DNA from: Strongylocentrotus purpuratus
Lineage: Eukaryota > Echinodermata > Echinoidea > Camarodonta > Strongylocentrotidae
NCBI RefSeq assembly: GCF_000002235.5
Contig: NW_022145599.1
Coordinates: 3,541,677-3,605,676 of the forward strand
Reading direction: 5' to 3'
DNA length: 64,000 nucleotides
Numbering within the stretch: the first letter of the stretch is position 1; the number at the start of each line of letters is the position of its first letter. Shown here piece after piece: positions 14,301 through 25,200 of this stretch. The translations under genes were made by a program, and so were the position numbers. The notes below the pieces were generated by a model. The model saw only the letters and a program-made list of their open reading frames with translations. It made no database searches and was not told where the DNA came from.

Positions 14301-16227
14301 TCCTCTTCCACTCTCTCTCTCTCTCTCTCTCATTTAATCTCTCCTTATCAAAATGACCCACTTGCGAAAGACTTCAATCCTAATTCTTACAAAAAGACTC
14401 TCTCTCACACTTCTCCCCTTTCTCTCTCTCTCTCCCTCCCTCTCTCTCTTTCACTCTCTCTTACTTTACCTCCCTCCCTTTCTCTCCCTCTAAATCCTAT
14501 CTCTCTCTTTCTCTCACTCTTTCTCATTGAATCTTTCCTGATCACAACGACTCACTGAGGTACCATAGCTAACAATCCATAGCTTTTACAGACTCTCTCT
14601 CTCTCTCTCACACTCTCCCTTTCTCTCCCTCTCAATCCTCTCTCACATGCTCTCTCTCTCTCTCTCTTTCACTCTCTCATATAATCTTTCCTCATCACAA
14701 CGACTCACTTGAGGAAGACTTCCTCCATGGTAGTCACCGAGGCACCATAGCTATCGATCCCTAGCTCTGTCTTCTGAGTCTCCAGCTGTGAGAAGAGACG
14801 CTCAAACTTATCTACCGATTCCTCCGGTAGGATATACGAGAGCTCTGCACCGACATTGTTCTCCATCTGTGCTCCAGAGACGTAATCCTTGATGATCTCG
14901 GTCACTGCATTCACATTGCAGTCAGCGGATTTGGCGATCACCATGTGATACCCAATACCTGTAAATGAACACAAATGAAATTCTTTACAAGAATGCTGTC
15001 TGTACCTTGAAAATAAATTTGTGATTCATCCATCCAAGATCATCTTCTATGTTTCCATGTGCATGTTGTATTTCATACTACAAACAGCTACTCACTAAAG
15101 ACCATTGTGTGCTTACAAATGACAACATATGACCTGTAAGCTTGCTCATTGGTTACCAATGCTGTTTTAGTTGGAGCAACTCCAAAAATGCAGACCCATT
15201 CTTTAGCAGGTTTTTAATTGTCAGAAAAACTATGTGGCCACAAACTGGACCTATTCTGAGAAATTGCTAATTATAAAAAAAAGACTCAAATGTATCTCCC
15301 AGAAGAGAACTTCATCTTACCATATTTCTTTTTGAGGAAGAGTGATGACCCGCAGCATTTGATCTGACCATCGGCCATGATTGCGATGCGGTCTCCTAGA
15401 AGATCAGCTTCATCCATGAAATGTGTAGTGAGGATCATGGTACGTCCCTTACGATGCTGCTGGAGGAGATCCCATGTGAACCGACGTGCGGAAGGATCCA
15501 TCCCTGAGGTTGGCTCATCCAACATAACAATCTGTGTTAAGAAATAAAGATGATGATAATAGTAAGGAGGAAGCATGGTGGCTCAGTGGTAGAGCAGTGG
15601 CCTAGCTTGTAAAAGGGAGATCCTGGGTTCAAAACCAAGTCGATATCCTAGTGCCCTTTGGTAAGGCATTAATCTGCATTACCAAGTCCCTTGGTGATGA
15701 GCTGAGGCCATCGGTCTCCACGTTGCTTACTTACAAGCATCCACATGCTTTCTTAGGTAAAACAAACCACCATCACCACATCATCATCAATGTATGATTC
15801 TTGCAGAAACATATATCACATTAAAATAAACATCCTTACCATTTCCAAGGAGTTTGGATGTAAGTACTCTTTTGCTGTACTACCAGACCTGCCAACCTCT
15901 GGAGTTCAAAAACTGTATTCTTTAGTGTCAAAGTTGTATTTTACTGACAAAAGTTGTATTCTTGAAAATAAACACGGATTGTTACGCGAATCAATGCCTC
16001 TTACAGTTTCTACCTACAGGAAGATTTTTTTTATTGATCATTGGTTGAATATGCATTATTTCGTCACGACTGGTGTGTTCGATGAACCAATAAACATCCC
16101 CAAATTGCTGATGTGAGATGCTTGTAGGATACTTTACAGGACAGAATGGACATTTTGCCATTGACATTGCCATTTTGGCGGACGCACACACAAAATATTG
16201 ATTAAAAAAATATTTAAAAAAAAAAAT

Positions 16228-16265
<38 letters not shown>

Positions 16266-19103
16266 AAATCGTATTTTATTAAGGAAAATCGTACTGTCGT
16301 ATTTGCTTCTAAAAATTGTACTAAATACGACTAAATCGTACTGGTTGGCAGGTCTGTACTACCATTGGCCACAATCAGCACATTGAAAAACTGCCCTAAA
16401 CAATCCAAATCTGGGTCATTGGGAGTGAGGTCTGTGTAGGCTGCCAGTTAGCTGTTGGGATCATGCAGTTCCATCAGTTGATTGACTGTAATCTTTTAAA
16501 CATGATTGAACACCCTATACCAATAATTTGTAGGAGACTCATCAAGTATCAGTCTGAGACTATTTGGAAAGTTGAGCATGCATCGGGTCCCAATAAAGAC
16601 ATATTTGGGATGTGAAGCATGGCTCTTACGAGTATTGTCTCTAATATGATCTCATAATGAACAGATTTTCTTGGTGTTTCACTTAGTCACATGCTACTCC
16701 AAAATTGAAACATTAAGGGTTGGCTTTCTCACCTTGGAATCAGCTATGAGGGCGATACCAACAGACAGCTTTCTCTTCATACCCCCGGAGAGAGCCTTAG
16801 ACTTGACAAACCTCTTATCCTCCAGACCCACGGAAGTGATGTAACGATCTATCTCATCCTGTACGCCTTTAGGAGGGTAACCCTTCAGCTGCATTGCACG
16901 AAAAATTATACATTTTATTACAAATTATGATTCATGTAGTCAAACCTGTCTATAGCGACCGCCCAAGGGAAACAAGAAAAGTGGTCTTCATAGGCAGGTG
17001 GTCTTTATGTACAGGTTCCTTTAGTACATGATTCAATGAGAAACCATTTTCAAGGGAAACAACAAATGTGGCCTTTGTAGACAGGTGGTCACTAAAGCAG
17101 TTTGACTGTACATAAATCCAATGGACAAAGCATCACAATCTAAAGTACAGGAGGGAATCTACATCGATAGCAGTAAGGACTGCATGTACTTCCTTGCTCA
17201 CAATAGCATCAGAGCATATCTAGGCCCGGTCTTATAAAGAGTTGCGATTGATCCAAATCAATCGCAGGTCCTCCAATCAATCGCAAGTTTGCAATCTCCT
17301 GTGTTTTATGTTCATAGTTGCTACTGATATCAATCACAAATAAGTTGCGATTGATATCAACTCTTTATAAGACGGGGCCCTGTTTTAATAACAACTAGGG
17401 CATGTATAAAACGCTGTGAAATAGCATCCATTAAACATATGTGATTATAATTGTTTGGATTGTGTAATGTTTATAAATTACATTTTCTAAAACATATAAA
17501 GACCAAAACAAGCCTTATCAACAAGTATAACAAATTACGCAGTTACATCTGTACAAATTGTATAATTAATCATTTCTAAACCAATATGAGCATTGTGATT
17601 TCTATTCCTAGTTTCATTATTAATTTAAGTGGTTTCATTTTAAGGTAATGAAACAGGAAGTACTCATCACATGACTGCCTTTTGCTTTATCATTAAAGAA
17701 CAATTCAATAGCAAGAACTGCCACTGGAATTATGCTTTGATGAATGTATCTACATGTAAGTACATGTATTCAGTGTGTGAATACATTTACTTCCTTGTTT
17801 TTGCTTGTTTATACAAAGGTATTTTCTTTCATAAATTTCTGTTTCAGGACAATAAATACAGAATTGTTGAATATAATTCATTGCTCAATATGTGCAATGT
17901 CTCTTAAAAACATTGACACATGACATGACCTTATCTTTCATTTACAAATCACAGAACTAGGAATATTATTTACATGTACATGTATTTAGCTAGGTCCTTA
18001 AAGACACATTATCTTGCAGGTTTATTGGTTTATGGTGAGAAAGTTTCTTATCAGCAATGATGCAAATAACAATCAAAATCTACACATGTTCATGAAAGCA
18101 ACATTTGAAAAATGTTAATAGTACGAAATCACTTAAATGTAGTTGAAGAAAAACAAGTAACTCTGATACAGAAGAAAACACTGCTTTGACAATAATAATA
18201 ATAGTGGGTTCTTGTACAGCGCTCATGTCTGTCATACGTGACACTCCTAGCGCTCCCAAGTGTTACCCTGGCAATAAGTTAATATTTAATTCACTTATCA
18301 CCAAAGCCAATCTTTCGTTATCTTATCTAACTCTAACTCTAAAGTTACCGTGGCAAAGAAATACAGATGTTCCTCCACAGTCATATCATCAAAGAGGACA
18401 TCATGCTGAGGGCATAGACCCAGGTCGGACCTGACACCATCGATGTCGATGCAGATGTCGTGACCGTTGACCACCGCTGTGCCGGATGTCGGTGGGAAGA
18501 GTCCAGTCAGCATGGAGATAGTGGTTGTCTTACCAGCTCCATTGTGACCTAGTAGAGCTGTGATCTGACCCTCATACATGGAGATTGAGAGATCATTCAC
18601 TGCTACCTTCTTTCCAAATGTCTGTGGGTCAAAGGTTATTGAGCGATTATTAAAACATGATTGAATGAAGAGTCTTGAAAAATGATCCTCTGAAAAAGGA
18701 AAACTCTTCACTTTCTAATTTTTCTCACTTAATTTTTTTTAGCTAAAGGACAGAAGCATAATTATGAATGTCTAAATTCCTCCATTATTATCATATTCTA
18801 AATATTTCCTAGCATCAAGACGCACAATGCAATTACATGAATACTATCTTCACAATCAATATGATCACGGGTAAGTTTTTTCATTATTGACCTTTATCAT
18901 ACTTCAAACTATTAAAATGTTCTCACTGAAACAAATTTTATCAACTGACATATGTATATGCATTCGTTTCCATACGTGTACCATTTCTACTCTGACTTTT
19001 ATCTTCATCATCATCATAATTGTCATCTTCATCATGATCATCATCACAATTGTCATCACCACAATCATCATCATCAAACTTGTCATCATCATCGTCGTTG
19101 TTG

Positions 19104-19138
<35 letters not shown>

Positions 19139-19140
19139 TT

Positions 19141-19176
<36 letters not shown>

Positions 19177-19185
19177 TTCATCATC

Positions 19186-19219
<34 letters not shown>

Positions 19220-22200
19220 CCATCGTCATCATCATCACCATCATCATCCTCCTCCTCCTCATCATCATCATTACACGTTGTAACATTCTTCAGACTGCGG
19301 AACTCTACCTTGCTAAGCTTTTTGATCTGCACCCCTGCCTTGATCCCCACCGGATCCCTCTCCATGAAGTCATGGTTTGATGATGAGCCATTGAGTACAG
19401 GAGCACTCTCCACGTCTATAGCATAGCTACCCTTCTTAGGTCCAAACCAGTAGTTCCTCTGTTAAGATTTCAAAGAGAAAAAATATGAGGAACTACAACT
19501 GCTGAAAAAAATAACTATGGCATCTATATTTTAAAGCATAGGTGGCTCGGCAATCCTCCAAACATACAAATAAGGTTAAGTGCCACGTGTAAGTTGGTAT
19601 AATGACATAATGTATTGACGTTGTCTCACACTATAATACATGTACATGTATTTTATACTTTCAAGACACATGTTAAAACTATGGCAACAAGTGACATAAT
19701 GTAGTCATTTAGTCTACTATTGCACATTTGAATGTAAAGCACTAGGCCTACTCCTATTATAATGAAACCAAAATGTGCAGAACAAACTACTCCAGATACA
19801 ATTGCTTCACAGTCATTTTCTAATGCTAACCCAATCCCTAACTTCAGGTCTAAATCCAACACTCGCCTAACCCCAACTCTAAATCTAACTTAAAACACAA
19901 TCGCAACCCTTACCCTAAATATATCTCTAAGCATGTCTTTGATAACATGACGCCACAACGTTCACTCATAGTTAGATTGTCCCAATCCAAATGTATATAA
20001 ATACATGTAGTGCCTGGCGTAAATGTCTCCAGAGGAGTGTTTCACAAAGACTAAGATCGACTTTAAGTTGGAATTAACTATGGCAGGCTGTTCATGCCAA
20101 TGTTTACTCTCACCATTACCTGGCATTGGTCTCTCAAAGGACATACATGTACAAATCATGGTCATCAACAGAATTTACATTTTTTTTATACGATGATTCA
20201 TTATTGAAGTAAAAAATATGATCTAAAGATCAAAATGGTAAGAGCAAACAGTGACATGAACGGCCTGTCGTAGTTAAGTCCAACTTAAAGTCGATTTTAG
20301 TCTTTGTGAAACACCCCCCAGAGCATATTTATGTCAGATCACCCCAAAAAGAAGCTAATTCTCAGTCTTACGGTGAAAGGGAAGTAGAGCGGTTTTGGGA
20401 TGCCATATTCTCCAGGATACACAGCTTCAAAGTACCAAGCAATGAGAAGATAGAGGATGGTATCAACCAGGAGCATGATGAGGACCGCTAGGAAGGTGAA
20501 GTTATCATCAGCAGTGGCCGGTTGCGCCATGTTATACCACTGTACTCCTTCAGCTGATCAAATAGAATAGGCACAAGAATGAATTAGAGCTATCAAGCAA
20601 TACGTGTAGATGCCCTGTAACATGCATCAATGTATAAGTACTCAAAAGAAAAAAGTAAATAAATCTAAATATGTACATTAATGACATTATTTGGAGACAA
20701 GACAGGAAGGCTGGGCCTTTATATGTAAAAGTCTGTCTCTAGTATTTGTATCAAAATAGCAATGTACATTATTATTACTATTATTGTTTTTTTTTAATAC
20801 AAATCTCGGAATACAAGTATTTCTTCTGTTATCTTTCAAGGAGATTACTAATAAAGGTCACACAATATTCTCAGGGGAGGTTTAGGAAAAAACTTTCAGA
20901 TTATTTTGAGATGCTACAACAGATGAAAGAGAACTAGGTTTACAGTCAATTAAGGCAAAGCTGAGGATGTCACATGTCTGGTAATTAAAGGGTTAATAAA
21001 TCGCACTAATACGTCATCTCATTTCCTGTTTTATGTTCCCTTTGTGTTCAACTGGTTTCAAGCAAGTACTTAAAGCGATGCCTTTGTAATGACCAAAATG
21101 AAGCTGCCGTAAATGGTCAGTCATTTTTTGTTATACTAAACATAAATATATATACCTTGTAATTTTTATTTCTTTTGCAATTTAGTTCAATATTGCGTTT
21201 ATTTTTACAAGAGCCACACTTACAAGCACAAGTTGCATCTTAGAGGGTCTATTATGTATTCTGTATTCATGATTTCATTTTTTTGGTAATGCCAAATAAA
21301 TTAAATTGAATAGTACTGACAAGAAAGAGAAATTAAATGAACTTACAAGTTCCTTCAAATACTCCGATGAGTAGGAGACCAACAGACATGGCTGAGTTTG
21401 AAAGTAGACATGCTGCTGCCTTCTCTGCAGCTGATAGATAGCTGTAGGTGTTAAACATGAAGGTGTAGGGTACGATGGAGAGAAACCATACTATCCCTGC
21501 GGCTGCAGTAGCAGTGTTGGCTGCAAAGTAAGAAACAAAAAGATAAATAGAATGTTAAAGCCAGACTGCACTACTTGTAGCTTCTTGCGCCCTCTATAAA
21601 CAAGCGGTGCTTGTTTTTCCCCGAAGATCACCTTTTTCTTATGTTAATTGACAGTTGATTTGATGAGATAACCACCTGTAACTGACCTTGCAGGGAGGTC
21701 TAATCCTTCCTGGCAAAACTAGTGTAGACAGGCTTTAAGAGGATATACATTTATAGAACTTACAATCACAGCACAAGCTGCTCAAGACGCTACATTATTA
21801 CCTCAGCTCAAGCTAGGCTACCTATTTCAGTGCTCACATCATTCAAGGAATTCCTTCCTACCAGTAACCATTTAACACCTGGGTGGAAGATGGCAAACGT
21901 AGATAAATGTCTTGCCAAAAGACACCAAGGCCGCACGGGGCTCAAAGTCATGACCTTCTCATTTCCAGGCAAGTGTTTTAAAGCCACTTGAATATGACAC
22001 CTCTACATAATATACCAGTACCTACAATGTGCCCTTGAGACTACAAACTCAAGCCTTGTTAAGATATGCTAAGTAAATACACGTAGGACCTTTGTTGCAT
22101 GCAGTTGTCATTCATTTACACATTTTGGAAATGCAGCAGTTATTTTTAGTGGCAGTTAACTGCAGTGAATCTTAAATTGTCTGTCTGTACTAGGTAACCA

Positions 22201-25200
22201 CAATCACTGATCTGTGATTTTTTCACATCGGGTGCATTTATCAACTCTTTTCTAGCCTATAATCAGCATTTTCAAACGTGATTCAGGCAAATTGGCAAGT
22301 TGATAAACGTGACATCCCGCAAATCGTGTTTGTATGCACGTTTCTTTATCTGCGAATAGAAACGATGTTTCTGAGTAGCAAAAGTTGATAAACGCACCCA
22401 TGGAGGACAAGTGCAGGGTATGTCCCATAAGTATTTGATTTATCTGATTTCAAGGTCTAGGAGGGGTATCTCCTATCTCTTATGTACACAGTTGCGATTG
22501 ATATCAATCGCAGATAAGTTGAGACTAATCGACGAACCCTGGTTGGTAACATATGGCACAAAATACAGGTGTGCAAGTGGCTGGGAGTTGCGTCAAAACA
22601 TTTGTATGAGCAAGTACAGTCCTTCCCAGTGCATAACACATACTCAATGCTCTCACCAGGCCCTCTGACAGTTATCTCAGGATTTGTTACACTCACATTA
22701 ATATTAGTGAAATCCAAAAAAAAAAAAAATAGTCTATTGTCCCACTAGCGTGTACCCCCTGAAATTTGATAGGTTGACCCTAGGTGTGATTACAATAATT
22801 TTATCCCCTATTTTATGCCATATCCATTGAACCTACTTCTGAATTAGTAAATTGGTCATCTATGAATGAAACGGAATACCAAAAACAAGCTCATCAAGCC
22901 TACTTGTTAATAATGCACAATCGAACATGAATATCTTTTGACAAAAAATGAAAATGGCATAAATTGTAAGATGATGCACGTTTATGAATTTGATTGCCTG
23001 TAGTGACCAAATTATGAAACTGACCTGACAGGGTAAACAATGATGTCATTTGTTCACTTTACTTGCGTGACTTGCATTTGGTTGCTCAGTGCATACATAG
23101 CCATTACTCAATGAAATGTAAATATAAAATGTCTATCTTTATGGATTTAAATACTTGTAGAGGTATTATCATCCGTCATAAACGTCTTGTCAATTCCCTT
23201 TGAAAATCTAAAGTTTGCTGAACTTTTTATGACCAGACATTTACTTAATGAGAGGTACAGCAAACTTTAAGAAGGGCAAAGAAATTTACGATGTTTGCTC
23301 AGACTCACATCTACATTGTTAACTTTACTGTAATGAGAGCAAAGTCCAAACCATCAAAAAGGCTATTAAAGCTAATCTTGAGATCTAGTATGGGCATCGT
23401 ATGTCGCAGTACTAGATTGAATGTTTGAACCAATACAATAAAAACAACCTCACAAAAACTTGCTTGAAATCATCTATAAAGTTGTCACCAGAAAGAAAAT
23501 TCAAGAAAACTGATAATTATGGACAAATTATATATAGATGGAAATATTTTCTCTTGAAAAACACAAATAATTTGATGAAAAATCATGTAGATATCATGGA
23601 AAGACGTAAAATGTAATATTGCGGCTAGCTGTGTCTTGCATGTGACATCATGAGTCTTGATGCTTTACGAAGGACCGCTGAAGGCAGAAAATCTGGATCT
23701 CAAAATTAACATTTTTGAGAGATGATTACTGCGAGCCCCAAACATATTTTCAAAACACTTTTGATTCTTCGGGTGACTACTTTAATATAGTTGCAATAAA
23801 ATTTTTTTTTTTTTTAAATCAATAATGGAGCAAACAAAGGAGAGTGTGGTCTTCTGAGTAAATGCTATCGCTTGCTCATAAATCAAAGAAAAATCTTGAA
23901 ATCAGTTGGAGAAAATTAACAAAACAAAGACAAATTAATTTCTAGCAACTTATTTGTGGTTTTGAACCAATATGGGTCACAAATTGCAAAAGGGACCTGG
24001 TCAGAGTGACTTTCAAAAAGTGATTCTATGTGCTTCATGATTGAAGTTTTACCTTTTGAAAAGAAGACACTGACTGCAAACGACAGAGCAATAGTTGACA
24101 CGGCATAGAGAAGCAGAAAGACAAAGATTACAGTAGGTTCACTGCTTTTAAATATCGCCCCCTGTGGTCCGACTGGGACAGTGTAGAGGATGGTCATGAA
24201 TATGGTTGAGATGAGGAGGAAGACGAAGAACTTGATGAACCAAGCCATCCAATGGAGCCAGTTACTCAGGCCCATCATACGCATCGATTCCTGATGATCA
24301 ATTAGAAATATATAAAAGATGGTGATAAAATAACGATTTATTTGACACCTTTACCATAGATTAAGAGGCAGTGTCAATACTTTGATACAGGAGAAGGAAA
24401 CAGATATTTTTTCAGATAGTTTGTGAAATAGCCAAGTGAAATGCAGGTAGCTCGTTCCTGGATTATCTCGGGCAATAAATTGATGATTTATTCTCATGGT
24501 TATACATGTAAAAAAAAAGTCAATGTAATAAAGACTCACTTACTTCAAATCGATTTGCTAGTATTTCTATCAATGCCCCCCCCCCCCAACCCGCCCCCAA
24601 AAGGGAGAAAAAATCAAAAACTCTCATCCAATACCACCATGCCTACATGTACATGCATTAAAATGCCTTTAAAGTAAGTATAGCAATCCAATTTTTACTT
24701 CATACTTTTGTAGATGTTACACATAAATGACATACACCTCCAATTCATAGAGTCAATGGAAACAATTTAAACTTGTATAGCAAACAATGCCTTATCGGTG
24801 CCTGTTGTCTCCCATGAGCCCCTTTTTCGTATGTTAATTGAGAGCTGATTTGACGAGAAAACCACCTGTCAGTGACCTTGCAGGGTGGTCTAATCCCCCT
24901 AGCCAAACTAGTACAGACTGATTTTTAAAGAGAATTTACCTTGAGCCTCTTCTCCTTCTCCAGACAGATAGTCCTAGCGATGTTGATCATGGGATAGACC
25001 AGACTGATGAAGAGAAGGTATGGTAACTGGCCTTGTATGGCCAGGATGAACAGATCGTCCAGGTATGGAGGATATGGGTAGCGTTGCATGTCAATCCTGA
25101 ACTGATCCGTCAGGGTCGGGTTCATGTACTGCAGGAAAGCCTTGTCTATGGCATGCTGCAGGGAAAGGAAGCCTTCTCTCATATACCCTGTCAAAATGAA

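Larger units (their letters stand above)
21521..24052. other. ABCA intron 5 (2.5 kb)
   Basis: It holds TTAA-MITE copy 5, a minus-strand SINE fragment and an inverted-repeat MITE (22230-22400). From about 22800 to 24050 I see AT-rich sequence without a recognisable gene or repeat. Confidence 0.7.

Noticed and set aside
18904-19426. Open frames of His, Ser, Ile or Asp runs on both strands
   Set aside because: These come from the ATC/GAT microsatellite. Only the part inside ABCA exon 8 is coding.
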